Shown here: positions 26,167 through 36,028 of the stretch, in pieces
Layout: every line of letters begins with the position of its first letter
Position numbering within the stretch: position 1 is the first letter of the stretch
DNA from: Saccharicrinis sp963666825
GTDB taxonomy: Bacteria; Bacteroidota; Bacteroidia; Bacteroidales; Marinilabiliaceae
Direction of reading: 5' to 3'
NCBI GenBank assembly: GCA_963666825.2
Contig: OY763044.2
Location: 5,828,001 to 5,892,000 of the forward strand
DNA length: 64,000 nt
Translations under genes and position numbers: made by a program
The notes under the pieces: model-generated
Seen by the model: the letters and a program-made list of their open reading frames with translations, nothing else
Databases searched by the model: none
Told to the model about the DNA's origin: nothing

Positions 26167-26190
26167 TCTAATAATCTAATAATTGTACCT

Positions 26191-27903
26191 ATGAGCAAAG
26201 ACAATCATGAAAATGCGCCTGAAGCGGTAAAAACAAACTTTATCCATCAAGAGATTGATAAAGATCTGGCTGAGAATAAGAATGGAGGAGCGGTTTTGAC
26301 AAGATTCCCTCCTGAACCTAATGGATATCTTCACATAGGACATGCTAAGTCTATATGTTTAAATTTTAGTTTGGCCCAGAAATACGGAGGCGGTTGTAAT
26401 CTTCGATTTGATGATACGAACCCTGTTAAAGAAGATGTTGAGTACGTTGATAGTATTCAGGAAGATGTAAAATGGTTGGGTTTTAACTGGGAAGGAGAAG
26501 CCAAATATGCTTCAGATTATTTTGATCAGTTATACTTGTGGGCCGTAAAATTAATTAAAAACGGCAAAGCATACGTTGATGATCAAAGTGCAGAACAAAT
26601 AGCAGCACAAAAGGGTACTCCTACTGAACCAGGAACAGAAAGTCCTTTCAGAAATAGAACTGTGGAAGAAAATCTGGATTTATTTGAAAGAATGAAGGCC
26701 GGAGAATTTGCTGCAGGAGAAAAAGTATTAAGAGCTAAGATTGATATGGCATCTTCGAACATGCATATGCGTGATCCTTTGATGTACAGAATCATTCATA
26801 AAGATCATCATAGAACCGGAGATAAATGGTGTATTTATCCTATGTATGATTTTGCACATGGTCAGGAAGATTTTATTGAAGGAATAACACATTCGATTTG
26901 TACTTTAGAGTTTGAGGTACACCGTCCTTTATATAATTGGTTTTTAGATCAAATTTTAGATGGAGATGAGAAGTTGCAAAGCAAAGTTCGTCCTCGTCAG
27001 ATCGAATTTGCACGTTTAAACCTGAACTATACTGTGATGAGTAAGCGTAAATTACTCGAATTAGTTCAAAAAGGTATAGTTGCAGGATGGGATGATCCGC
27101 GTATGCCAACAGTTTCAGGTTTACGAAGAAGAGGCTATACTCCTGAGTCTATCCGTAATTTTGCTGATAAAGTTGGAGTTGCCAGAAGAGATGGTGTTAT
27201 TGATGTAGCTTTATTGGAAAGTTGTATTCGTGAAGACTTAAATAAGAAAGCACCTCGTGTTAACGCTGTTATTGATCCTGTAAAATTAATTATTACCAAC
27301 TATCCTGAAGGAAAAGTGGAAATGGTGGATGTAATTAATAATCCTGAGGATGAAACACAGAGATCTCGTCAATTACCTTTTTCCAGAGAAGTATATATTG
27401 AGCGAGAGGATTTTATGGAAGAACCTCCTAAGAAGTTTTTCCGCTTAGGTCCTGGCAGAGAAGTGCGATTAAAAGGAGGTTATGCTGTGACTTGTACCGA
27501 TTATAAAAAGAATGAGTCAACAGGAGAGATTGAAGAGATTTATTGTACTTATGATCCGGAAACTAAATCCGGAGCAACAACAGTTGAGCGTAAGATTAAA
27601 GGTATTTTACACTGGGTTTCTGTTGAACATGCAGTGGATGCTGAAATCAGAATGTATGATAGATTGTATAATCATGAAGCCCCATCTTCACAAAAAGATG
27701 CAGATCATTTAGATTTTATAAATCCGGATTCTTTAAAAGTAATTACTGCTAAACTTGAACCTTCTTTAAAAGACGTGAAGCCATTGGATAAGTTACAATT
27801 TCAAAGAGTTGGGTATTTTTGTGTAGATAAAGATTCAACAAGTGATAAACTTATCTTTAACAGAACTGTTGCTTTAAAAGATAGTTGGTCTAAGAAAAAG
27901 TAA
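26191..27903 (+). CDS. glnS: Glutamine-tRNA ligase
   Basis: The protein has 570 residues, the usual bacterial GlnRS length. The class I HIGH motif is in PPEPNGYLHIGHAKS (H48-H51), followed by LRFDDTNP; the KMSKS-type motif is VMSKRK (282-287). The C-terminal beta-barrel anticodon-binding domains follow from about 340. LHIGHAK and MSKRK distinguish GlnRS from GluRS. It charges tRNA-Gln directly, so the amidotransferase route is not needed for glutamine in this organism. The gene ends with its own terminator. Confidence 0.97.
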   Translation: MSKDNHENAPEAVKTNFIHQEIDKDLAENKNGGAVLTRFPPEPNGYLHIGHAKSICLNFSLAQKYGGGCNLRFDDTNPVKEDVEYVDSIQEDVKWLGFNWEGEAKYASDYFDQLYLWAVKLIKNGKAYVDDQSAEQIAAQKGTPTEPGTESPFRNRTVEENLDLFERMKAGEFAAGEKVLRAKIDMASSNMHMRDPLMYRIIHKDHHRTGDKWCIYPMYDFAHGQEDFIEGITHSICTLEFEVHRPLYNWFLDQILDGDEKLQSKVRPRQIEFARLNLNYTVMSKRKLLELVQKGIVAGWDDPRMPTVSGLRRRGYTPESIRNFADKVGVARRDGVIDVALLESCIREDLNKKAPRVNAVIDPVKLIITNYPEGKVEMVDVINNPEDETQRSRQLPFSREVYIEREDFMEEPPKKFFRLGPGREVRLKGGYAVTCTDYKKNESTGEIEEIYCTYDPETKSGATTVERKIKGILHWVSVEHAVDAEIRMYDRLYNHEAPSSQKDADHLDFINPDSLKVITAKLEPSLKDVKPLDKLQFQRVGYFCVDKDSTSDKLIFNRTVALKDSWSKKK

Positions 27904-27925
27904 GTATCTTAACTGAAAATTATAT

Positions 27926-27954
27926 AAAAGGTGCTTATTATGGCACCTTTTTTT
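27926..27954 (+). terminator. Terminator after glnS
   Basis: GGTGC / GCACC stem (27930-27934, 27943-27947), extended by A/T pairs, with a TTTTTTT run directly after it. Confidence 0.88.
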
Positions 27955-28045
27955 GTGAACTAAAACGATATTTAATAATTTGTTAAGGTAATAGTAATTG
28001 AGTGCTTAAGGATTATTATTGTCCTTTATCTTTTATTTAAATAAT

Positions 28046-30616
28046 ATGAGTAGTCAAATCGTAAAATCTTATCAAGAGGAGATTGAATTAAAATATCAGC
28101 TTTACAACAGTCTTTTCTTATCATTACAGCTTGAAGCTGTAGAAAAAGCAGGGAATTTAATTCCTTTGTTATATCAAGCATCAACTCAAGGGTTGGAAAA
28201 TGGAGAAGATCCAATTTCAATTATTCAAAAATTCTTTGCAAATCATCAGGGTGAATTGTCTGAAGATGAGCAGAATGATTTTTTGTTTAAAGTTATTCAA
28301 TACATTGAGCGTCAGATTGTATTGATCGATGCCTTAGAAGATGCAGCATATACTAAAATACATCGCATAACAGGTGAAAATTCATATGCTTCCATAAGTG
28401 ACCGTATTAAAAAGGAAAATCTTATGGAGAAGATGGCTGAGGTTATTAAAGAATTTGGTGTAAGAGTTGTTTTAACGGCACATCCAACACAATTTTATCC
28501 TTCTCAGGTGCTTGGAATAATCACCGATTTAATGGAGGCTATTAAAAAAGGAGAAGTTGCTGTGATTCGTGATTTGTTAGGTCAATTAGGGAAAACACCA
28601 TTTTTCCAAAAGAAAAAACCTACACCATTAGATGAGGCAAATAGACTTACTTATTATTTAAGAGAAACATTTTATCCTGCAATTGGTCAGATTCTGGATA
28701 AAACAGCTGAAGATTATAAAAGTGCTATTGAGAAAAATAATGAGTTTGTTTCTTTAGGCTTTTGGCCGGGAGGAGACAGGGATGGAAATCCTTTTGTAAC
28801 AGTAGAAACAACAAAAGAAGTAGCTGCTCGTTTACGTAATACTGTTACAAATTGCTATTACAGAGATGTAAAAGAGCTAAAGCGAAGAATTACTTTTGCT
28901 GGAGTTCATGAGAAAGTTGTTGAAATTGAAAATATGCTTCGTGCTGAACTTGAAAATGCTTCTGGTAGAGCAAATGTTAATCTGGATGAGTTTAAAAGCA
29001 GAATTGATGAATTGGAAGATTTAATCAATAGTGATCATCAAGGATTGTTTGTTGAAAAAGTTCAATCGCTAAAACGTAAAGTCAACAATTTTGGATTTTA
29101 TATGGCAAGTATTGATATCCGACAGGATAGTAGAATAATTGCCAAAGCCTTAAAAGAAGTAATTAAATCTTATCCGGATATTTTGCCTGAAGGAATTTTT
29201 GAGATGAGTGATGCTGAACAGATTCAGTTATTAATGAATGCTAAAGGCGTAGCTGATCCAAATGTATTTGAAGATGAGGTTGTAAAGGATACTGTTGCTT
29301 CATTTGGTGTAATTAAAGATATTCAAAAAATAAACGGACAAAGAGGAGCTCATAGATATATTATAAGTAATTGTCGAGGACCGGTTGATGTAGCCAGAGT
29401 TTTAGCGATGTTTAGAATATGTGGTTGGGGCTATGATGAGCTTACAGTTGATATTGTTCCATTATTTGAAACAGTTGACGACTTGAAGTTTGCCGGGGAG
29501 GCTATGCAAACCTTATATTCAAATCCAACATATCGAAAGCATCTGAAAAATAGGGGTAACAGGCAAACTGTTATGCTTGGTTTTTCTGATGGTACTAAAG
29601 ATGGTGGTTATTTAATGGCTAACTGGGCTATATTCTCAGCTAAAGAAGATATTACTTTAAAATCACGAGAAAGTGATGTGGAAGTAGTGTTTTTTGATGG
29701 TCGTGGTGGGCCTCCTGCCAGGGGAGGTGGTAATGCACACCGCTTTTATGCTGCTATGGGTAAAAATATTGAGAGCAGACAGATACAAATGACTGTTCAA
29801 GGGCAAACCATTAGTTCGCATTATGGAATTAAAGATGCAGCAGCTCATAACCTTGGGTATTTATTAACAGCAGGTTTAACAAATCGTTTGTATAATAAAC
29901 CTAAGAATCAGATGGATGTACCTCAGCATGTTTTTATAGCAGAGATGGCAGAATCAAGTTATAAAAAGTATCTGGCATTAAAAGAACATCCATTATTTGT
30001 TCCTTATCTGGAGGAAATAAGTACTCTTAAATATTATGGAAAAGCCAATATTGGTAGCAGACCAAGTAAAAGAGGAGGTGGAGATAAAATCAATTTTGAT
30101 GATTTAAGAGCAATTCCATTTGTTGGTGCATGGAGCCAGTTAAAACAAAACGTACCTGGATTCTATGGATTAGGAACTGCATTAAAAGAACAGGAGGAAA
30201 AAGGAAACTTACAGGCTTGTATAGATTTATATAAAAATAATATCTTCTTTAAGACTTTGTTGTCAAATAGTATGCAGAGTATGAGTAAAACAAACTTTGA
30301 ATTGACAAGATATTTAGAGCAGGATGAAAAATTTGGAGAATTCTGGAGTGACATCTATAATGAGTTTATGTTGACAAAGGAGATGGTATTGAAGGTTTCT
30401 CAAATGCCTGATTTATTAGATGATAATCCTAGGAGCCAATTGAGTATTCGTTTACGAGAGAAGATTGTGTTGCCATTATTGATTATTCAACAATATGCTT
30501 TAATGAAAATTCATGAGGCTCAAAGTACTGGAAATAATGTTCCTGTTGAAGTTTATGAAAAGATGGTGATTAGAGCAATGTTTGGAAATATTAACGCAAG
30601 TCGTAATTCGGCATAA
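28046..30616 (+). CDS. ppc: Phosphoenolpyruvate carboxylase
   Basis: I chose the ATG at 28046 (856 residues) over an in-frame TTG at 28019. Catalytic motifs are VLTAHPTQFYPSQ (T144-H146 region), FWPGGDRDGNPFV, and the glycine-rich FDGRGGPPARGGGN loop. The enzyme fixes bicarbonate on phosphoenolpyruvate to give oxaloacetate. With the fumarate reductase operon in this window it fits a reductive branch to succinate, but this link is inference. The protein is somewhat shorter than the E. coli enzyme (about 880). Confidence 0.95.
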   Translation: MSSQIVKSYQEEIELKYQLYNSLFLSLQLEAVEKAGNLIPLLYQASTQGLENGEDPISIIQKFFANHQGELSEDEQNDFLFKVIQYIERQIVLIDALEDAAYTKIHRITGENSYASISDRIKKENLMEKMAEVIKEFGVRVVLTAHPTQFYPSQVLGIITDLMEAIKKGEVAVIRDLLGQLGKTPFFQKKKPTPLDEANRLTYYLRETFYPAIGQILDKTAEDYKSAIEKNNEFVSLGFWPGGDRDGNPFVTVETTKEVAARLRNTVTNCYYRDVKELKRRITFAGVHEKVVEIENMLRAELENASGRANVNLDEFKSRIDELEDLINSDHQGLFVEKVQSLKRKVNNFGFYMASIDIRQDSRIIAKALKEVIKSYPDILPEGIFEMSDAEQIQLLMNAKGVADPNVFEDEVVKDTVASFGVIKDIQKINGQRGAHRYIISNCRGPVDVARVLAMFRICGWGYDELTVDIVPLFETVDDLKFAGEAMQTLYSNPTYRKHLKNRGNRQTVMLGFSDGTKDGGYLMANWAIFSAKEDITLKSRESDVEVVFFDGRGGPPARGGGNAHRFYAAMGKNIESRQIQMTVQGQTISSHYGIKDAAAHNLGYLLTAGLTNRLYNKPKNQMDVPQHVFIAEMAESSYKKYLALKEHPLFVPYLEEISTLKYYGKANIGSRPSKRGGGDKINFDDLRAIPFVGAWSQLKQNVPGFYGLGTALKEQEEKGNLQACIDLYKNNIFFKTLLSNSMQSMSKTNFELTRYLEQDEKFGEFWSDIYNEFMLTKEMVLKVSQMPDLLDDNPRSQLSIRLREKIVLPLLIIQQYALMKIHEAQSTGNNVPVEVYEKMVIRAMFGNINASRNSA

Positions 30617-30625
30617 GATAGTCTA

Positions 30626-30668
30626 CAGTCTGCAGTTTTCAGAATTCATAACTGAAAACTGTGGACTG
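30626..30668. repeat. Long imperfect hairpin after ppc
   Basis: CAGTC, two bases, CAGTTTTCAG (30626-30642) pair with CTGAAAACTG, two bases, GACTG (30652-30668), around the loop AATTCATAA. It lies between the convergent ppc and DUF4268 genes. There is no strong T-run, so it is either a bidirectional transcription stop or an intergenic repeat. The sequence type, with CTGAAAACTG arms, may recur elsewhere in the genome; no second copy is seen in this window. Confidence 0.6.
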
Positions 30669-30685
30669 AGAACTGTTAAAACTGT

Positions 30686-31153
30686 TTACTGACCTAATTC
30701 GTCATATTTAAGGAAATCCTGTACTTCAAGAAAAGCTTTCTCCATTCTTACCATTTTATCAACCATGAATTTGAAAATAGCAGGCCATTGTTCGGGTACT
30801 AAATAATCACCTTCCATTTCCTGGTAAACACGACAAACTTCTTCTCCGTGTTCTTTTTCATAGGCAAAATCCCAGATGAGAGGTTCTCCGTATTCTGATT
30901 CAAATATTTTCTTTGTGGCCTCAAGTTTTTCATAAAGCATTAAACGTCGAGACTCATGTTTGGTATTAATCTCAAGTGCAACAATTATTTTTTCTCGTCC
31001 TACTTCAAACCTTAAGTCAACACCTTTTACTCCAGTTTTTTCACCAATCCATTCTTTAACGCGTCCTCGCTGTCCAGGTAATCTTCGTGTTTTATTTCCA
31101 AGTTTCCTCCAAAACTCAAGTACCAGTTCTTTCTTTTCTTCTTTTGAATACAT
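30686..31153 (-). CDS. DUF4268 domain protein
   Basis: I prefer the ATG at 31153 (155 residues), because upstream codons form a lysine run with no homology. The sequence matches DUF4268: EFWRKLGNKTRRLPGQRG, VDLRFEVGREKIIVALEI, YGEPLIWDFAYEKEHGEE. This domain has a restriction-endonuclease-like appearance and is found alone or fused to DNA-related domains; function is unknown. It starts one base after the stop of a 58-residue membrane protein gene on the same strand, so the two are likely co-translated. Confidence 0.72.
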   Translation of the reverse strand: MYSKEEKKELVLEFWRKLGNKTRRLPGQRGRVKEWIGEKTGVKGVDLRFEVGREKIIVALEINTKHESRRLMLYEKLEATKKIFESEYGEPLIWDFAYEKEHGEEVCRVYQEMEGDYLVPEQWPAIFKFMVDKMVRMEKAFLEVQDFLKYDELGQ

Positions 31154-31154
31154 A

Positions 31155-31331
31155 TTAATCGTCTTCTTCTTTTTCTTTTTTTCCTGAAGTATATAATACA
31201 AAAAGTAAATAGATACTTCCTAAGCCAATAAGACTTCCTCCGTAGATTTCAGCATTTTTATATGATCCATGTATCATTCCAAAACCTAAAATGATAAAAA
31301 TAACAGCAACAATACTTAGTTTTTTTCTCAT
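31155..31331 (-). CDS. Small two-helix membrane protein upstream of DUF4268
   Basis: The frame has 58 codons. It starts RKKLSIVAVIFIILGFGMIHGSY and goes on to IYGGSLIGLGSIYLLFVLY, two hydrophobic segments, with the tail GKKEKEEDD. The stop lies one base before the DUF4268 start. The helix pattern, charged tail and tight spacing support a real gene. No family is recognised. Its job with the DUF4268 protein is unknown. Confidence 0.65.
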   Translation of the reverse strand: MRKKLSIVAVIFIILGFGMIHGSYKNAEIYGGSLIGLGSIYLLFVLYTSGKKEKEEDD

Positions 31332-31383
31332 ACATTTAATATTTATTCTTTATCAAGACGTATTGCTATTCTTTTTTGTTCAT

Positions 31384-31417
31384 AAAAATAAAAATGCCTG
31401 CAATATTTTGCAGGCAT
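31384..31417 (-). terminator. Terminator after the porin-like gene
   Basis: Perfect stem ATGCCTGCAA / TTGCAGGCAT (31394-31403, 31408-31417) with loop TATT. On the minus strand a T-rich run follows (plus A-run at 31384-31393). It ends the transcript of the minus-strand outer membrane protein gene. Confidence 0.9.
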
Positions 31418-31442
31418 CAAATTTATGATTTTCAATTATTTT

Positions 31443-32630
31443 TTAAAAATTGTATCTAACACCAAGTGTTAATCTGTCGTTTGAAAAATCTGAAGTGTTA
31501 GTAGGTTTAGATTTACTTGTATACTCAGTTCCATAAGAAGCAATGGTATGAAGCAATTCAAGACCAATAGTCATTTTACCGGATTTGAATACAACTCTTG
31601 GTGAATAAGCTATTATTTTGCTGATATTTGAACCTAATGTATAACCAGTTTCAGTATCTAAAATCATAGATTCATCTTTTGTTCCAAGATTGTTTGTTAC
31701 GCCTGCAAAAACCCCAAATTCAACTTTTTTCCCATTTGTATGGATGTCTGTCCAAAAAGAATTTACATATATAGGTAAGTATTCTCCGTCAATAGCAGTG
31801 CCATTATTGGCTTTTCGTGCAACACCACCTATCATTACCATGTTTGTCATACTTCCGCCATATACACCTTCAGCTTTAAATGTAATAGCAGAAGTGGTAT
31901 ATTTTAATGATAAATTTGCTTGCATACTAGTTGTTGTACTAGAAGTAGTAAGCGGTTTTTGGTTTTTAACACCAAAAGTAGCAGCTAAAAATAAATCTTT
32001 AGCAGAACCATATTTAACTTGAAGGTTCATTTCTGGAAAGTCTGCTTGTTCAACTTGTTGTGCACCGCCCTTATTGGCAAAGTCAGCTTGTGATAGTGCA
32101 ATAAAAGATAAAGATAGCTTTGAAGCTGCATTATATGAATATCTTACCTGAGGAGCTCTTGAAAGTGGGTGTATAGGAGCACCAACAACGAAATTTACCA
32201 TTCCTGGAAAGTTTTCAGGAATAAAGAACGGGTGCCATGTTTTACCTACCAATAATGAGGACTTTTCCCAGTTTAGCTTTATAAATGCATGTCTTAGTCT
32301 AACAACAAAATCTGTATTTCCATTACCATAGCCAAGGAAGTCACCTTCTACTTTCGCTGAGGTTTTAGCACCAAAGGCATCTAATCCCTGTAGGTTAACT
32401 CCAATTCTTGATATTCCGGCACCAAAGTCAAAACTTCTTTTACTATCAGTACTTGTGTTTTTAGGAAATAAGTAAACATGGTTTTGTCTGGAAGTAACAC
32501 TTTCGTGTGTGTCCATGATAGCGTCAAACCCTACAAATCCATATAATTTTGATGAAATTTGTTTTTCTTTTTCTTGTGCATTTGAAAAAATACTAGAAAA
32601 GATAAATAAGCAAAAGAGTAATTTTTTCAT
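31443..32630 (-). CDS. Outer membrane porin-like protein (DcaP-like)
   Basis: The protein has 395 residues with a clear signal peptide (KKLLFCLFIFSSIFSNAQ). It has many amphipathic strands and ends with ..RLTLGVRYNF, the usual outer membrane barrel terminus. LYGFVGFDAIMDT, ISRIGVNLQG, KVEGDFLGYGNGNTDFVVRL and LLVGKTWHPFF resemble DcaP-like porins, which import small anionic organic compounds. The substrate is not visible. It is a single gene with its own terminator. Confidence 0.75.
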   Translation of the reverse strand: MKKLLFCLFIFSSIFSNAQEKEKQISSKLYGFVGFDAIMDTHESVTSRQNHVYLFPKNTSTDSKRSFDFGAGISRIGVNLQGLDAFGAKTSAKVEGDFLGYGNGNTDFVVRLRHAFIKLNWEKSSLLVGKTWHPFFIPENFPGMVNFVVGAPIHPLSRAPQVRYSYNAASKLSLSFIALSQADFANKGGAQQVEQADFPEMNLQVKYGSAKDLFLAATFGVKNQKPLTTSSTTTSMQANLSLKYTTSAITFKAEGVYGGSMTNMVMIGGVARKANNGTAIDGEYLPIYVNSFWTDIHTNGKKVEFGVFAGVTNNLGTKDESMILDTETGYTLGSNISKIIAYSPRVVFKSGKMTIGLELLHTIASYGTEYTSKSKPTNTSDFSNDRLTLGVRYNF

Positions 32631-32779
32631 TTTTTAATGAATATAGATGTGTTTTATTTAATTAATTTCTGTTTTTTTATCGAGTAAAATGATACTTAAA
32701 TATATAAGACCATTTTTTCTGCGTTATTTAAACTACATTAGTTGTTAAAGGCCTGCAAAGGTATTTAAAAATTATAAAC

Positions 32780-35700
32780 ATGAAGAAAATTATCAAAATC
32801 TTATCTGCTCCATATCTCTTTATATCTATGTTAATAATACTTGCTGCATCAATGGGTATTGCTACGTTTATAGAAAATGATTTTGGTACTAATGCTGCAA
32901 AAGCAACGGTGTATAATACGTGGTGGTTTGATGGTTTGTTTGCTTTATTGGCAATAAATTTACTTCTAAATGTTTTAAAGCCACATATGTATAAAAAAGG
33001 TAAGCTGGCAATATTGGTTTTTCACTTGTCCTTTTTAGTTATAATTATTGGAGCTGCGCTTACTCGTTATATAGGTTTTGAAGGTATTATGCATATACGT
33101 GAAGGGGAATCTACAAATGAATTTCTTTCTGCGTCAACTTATATTTCCGGCAATATTGAAAAGGATGGAATTATTATTCCGTTTGAAAAAGAAGTATTTA
33201 TGTCAGAAAAAAGTAAGGATTATTTTTCTGAAAGTGTGGTTGCTGGTGATCAAAAAGTAAAAATTAATAGTCTTGATTATATCTCTAAAACAAATTTTGT
33301 TCCTCAGGAAAGTGAAAAAGGTAACCCGTATATCACACTAGTAGTTTCTGGTAAAGAATCCCGGCGACAAAATATTGGTTTGTTTTATGGCGAAAAAACA
33401 AATATAGGAGATTACACCATTTCATTTGGAACTGATTCAATTGCTGATTTGTTTATATATATCGATGATGATGTCTTGATGTTTAAATCAAAATATCAGG
33501 TATTTACTACAGATATGGGAACAAAACAAAAGGAGGAGATTGATTTTTCATATCCACAAGTTTTTAAGGATAAGACTCTGTATACGACAAATGATTTTTT
33601 CATTGTTCAAACAAATTACTTAGAAAAAGCCGAATTGAAACCTGTGCCAGTTCAAGAAATGATGCAAGGTGATTACTTGGAAACTGTAATATTGGAATTC
33701 GTAATTAATGGTAAAAAAGAGCTTTTACCAGTGTATGGTAATCAGGGGGCTTTAGGAGATCCTGCCGAACTTGAAGTTGAGGGTGTTAAGATTAAAGTTG
33801 CTTATGGCGCTAAAATCCTAAAAACTCCATTTAAGCTTCATTTGAATGATTTTCAGTTAGATCGCTATCCGGGTTCAGAAAGTCCTTCCTCTTTTGCCAG
33901 TGAGGTTACCTTATTGGATGAAGCTGAAGGCAAGAAAGCCGATTTTCGAATTTTTATGAATAATATATTAAGCTATAAGGGTTATCGATTTTATCAGTCT
34001 TATTACGATAAGGATGAAAAAGGTACCTTCTTATCTGTTAATAATGATTTTTGGGGCACAACAATTACCTATGTAGGGTATTTATTAATGGCAATTTTTA
34101 TGATGTTATCTCTTGTTGCTTCAAAAAGTAGGTTTAGGTTTTTAGGAAGAAGAATCCGGGAAGTGCATAAGCAAAAGCATGTGTTAGCCCTGTTGTTGTT
34201 ACTGTTAGTGAGTACGGTTTCATTTAGTCAGGATTTAAAAGGTGTTTCTAAGATCTCTGACGAACAAGCTCAGGAATTTGGATCGTTATGGATTCAGGAT
34301 AACAGCGGAAGAATAAAACCAATGAACTCAATGAATGGTGAAATTCTTAGGAAATTAGTTAAGCATAATACATTTAAAGGTTTTTCTGCAGATTGGGTTG
34401 TATTAAATATATTGGTTTATCCGGAAATATGGGATCATGTTCCTATGATAACAGTTAAGACTGAAAGTATAAAAAGGATTGTTGGTAATAAAGAGAAGAA
34501 AGCTTCATTTAGCGATTTCTTTAATTCATCTGGGCAATATAAGTTAAGTAAGGATGTTGATATTGCTTATAGGACAAGACCTTCGGATAGAACCAAAGAT
34601 CAGAATGATTTAATAAAAATTGATGAACAGGTCAATGTTTATTATATGACCAAAACAGGAAAGTTTCTTAACGTATTTCCACTGCCAAATGCTTCTGAGT
34701 CAAAATGGTTGTTGCCAGGAAGTGCTTCTTCTGGATTACAGAAAGAAGAAAGTGTTTTTATTGAAAATATATTTGGTGAGTATTTAAAAACTCTGAGAAA
34801 TGGAGATGTAGTTCAATCAGAAAAATACATTAGTGCAATTAGTAAATATCAAATTAAGTATGGTCAAGGAATAATTCCGGGGGATAACATTAAAGAGCTT
34901 GAGATATTTTATAATAAAACAAATATCTTTTTGATGATTTCTCCGGTGCTTTTTGTTTTGGGTATCATTTTATTGTTATTGCAATTTATTTATTTGTTTT
35001 TGCCTTATAAGTCCTCACAGTATGTAAATAAAGGTGGATTGATTTTATTGTCGATTGGATTTCTGATATGTACCGGAGGTTTAGCACTGAGGTGGTATAT
35101 TTCTGGACATGCACCATGGAGTAATAGTTATGAGTCTATGTTATATATTGCCTGGTCAATGTTGTTGGCCGGTTTAATTTTTTCAAAAAAGTCTCCAATT
35201 GTTTTGTCTGTAGCAGCTGTTTTTTCTGGGATTGTATTGTTAGTGTCGCACTTGTCATGGATGAATCCTGAGATTACGCCTTTGGTTCCTGTTTTAAAGT
35301 CATATTGGTTAACAATACACGTTGCTGTTATTGTAGCCAGTTATGGTTTCCTTGGTTTGGGCGCATTTTTGGCGTTCTTTAATTTAATTATCATTGGTCT
35401 ACGTAAATCAGGAAATAAGAATTTAGACTTAACAATTATAGAGTTAACTTCAATAATAGAAATGGGATTAACTATTGGTTTATATTTAATGACAATAGGT
35501 TCATTTTTAGGTGGAGTTTGGGCAAATGAGTCATGGGGTAGATACTGGGGATGGGATCCTAAGGAAACATGGTCACTTATTACAGTTGTTGTTTATGCTG
35601 TTATCTTGCATTTGCGTTTTATTCCTTCGTTGAAAGGAGTTGTTACATTTAATGTTGCGGCTCTATTGGGTATGTTTTCAATTTTAATGACGTACTTGGG

Positions 35701-35854
35701 TGTTAATTATTATTTAGCCGGAATGCACTCTTATGCTAAAGGGGACCCAGTGCCTGTTCCAGTTTTTGTATATTATTTGATAATGATTGTTTTAGTTGTT
35801 GTTGGTTATGCTTTATATAATCATAAGAGATCAGTCTCTAAATTAGAATGGTAG
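32780..35854 (+). CDS. ResB-CcsA fusion, cytochrome c biogenesis
   Basis: The protein has 1024 residues. The N-terminal part (1-440) is ResB-like: three helices at the start (with VFHLSFLVIIIGAALTRYIGFEG), a large periplasmic domain, and a helix at about 425. A middle region (470-720) lies outside the membrane. The C-terminal part (725-1015) is CcsA: histidines in ISGHAPWSN, TIHVAVIVASYGF and AGMHSYAKG, and the heme-handling WGRYWGWDPKETWSL. Such CcsBA fusions move heme out and attach it to cytochrome c. This matches system II and a TlpA-like reductase elsewhere in the window. Confidence 0.94.
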   Translation: MKKIIKILSAPYLFISMLIILAASMGIATFIENDFGTNAAKATVYNTWWFDGLFALLAINLLLNVLKPHMYKKGKLAILVFHLSFLVIIIGAALTRYIGFEGIMHIREGESTNEFLSASTYISGNIEKDGIIIPFEKEVFMSEKSKDYFSESVVAGDQKVKINSLDYISKTNFVPQESEKGNPYITLVVSGKESRRQNIGLFYGEKTNIGDYTISFGTDSIADLFIYIDDDVLMFKSKYQVFTTDMGTKQKEEIDFSYPQVFKDKTLYTTNDFFIVQTNYLEKAELKPVPVQEMMQGDYLETVILEFVINGKKELLPVYGNQGALGDPAELEVEGVKIKVAYGAKILKTPFKLHLNDFQLDRYPGSESPSSFASEVTLLDEAEGKKADFRIFMNNILSYKGYRFYQSYYDKDEKGTFLSVNNDFWGTTITYVGYLLMAIFMMLSLVASKSRFRFLGRRIREVHKQKHVLALLLLLLVSTVSFSQDLKGVSKISDEQAQEFGSLWIQDNSGRIKPMNSMNGEILRKLVKHNTFKGFSADWVVLNILVYPEIWDHVPMITVKTESIKRIVGNKEKKASFSDFFNSSGQYKLSKDVDIAYRTRPSDRTKDQNDLIKIDEQVNVYYMTKTGKFLNVFPLPNASESKWLLPGSASSGLQKEESVFIENIFGEYLKTLRNGDVVQSEKYISAISKYQIKYGQGIIPGDNIKELEIFYNKTNIFLMISPVLFVLGIILLLLQFIYLFLPYKSSQYVNKGGLILLSIGFLICTGGLALRWYISGHAPWSNSYESMLYIAWSMLLAGLIFSKKSPIVLSVAAVFSGIVLLVSHLSWMNPEITPLVPVLKSYWLTIHVAVIVASYGFLGLGAFLAFFNLIIIGLRKSGNKNLDLTIIELTSIIEMGLTIGLYLMTIGSFLGGVWANESWGRYWGWDPKETWSLITVVVYAVILHLRFIPSLKGVVTFNVAALLGMFSILMTYLGVNYYLAGMHSYAKGDPVPVPVFVYYLIMIVLVVVGYALYNHKRSVSKLEW

Positions 35855-35947
35855 AATATTATCAGTTTTCCAAATTTAGTACAGTATTGTTTATTTACTG
35901 TTGATAATTTTATAACATATTTAGGTATGTAAGATGCTGAATATTTG

Positions 35948-35955
35948 TATTTTTG
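35948..35955 (+). promoter_or_regulatory. -7 promoter element upstream of the large hybrid kinase
   Basis: TATTTTTG matches TAnnTTTG and lies 74 bases before the ATG at 36029. No good TTTG is found at the -33 spacing. Confidence 0.4.
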
Positions 35956-36028
35956 AACATATACAGGTGTTTAGTAAACATTATCGCAGGGGGACATAGA
36001 TAGGAATAGTTAAAATTGGGACTGATAA

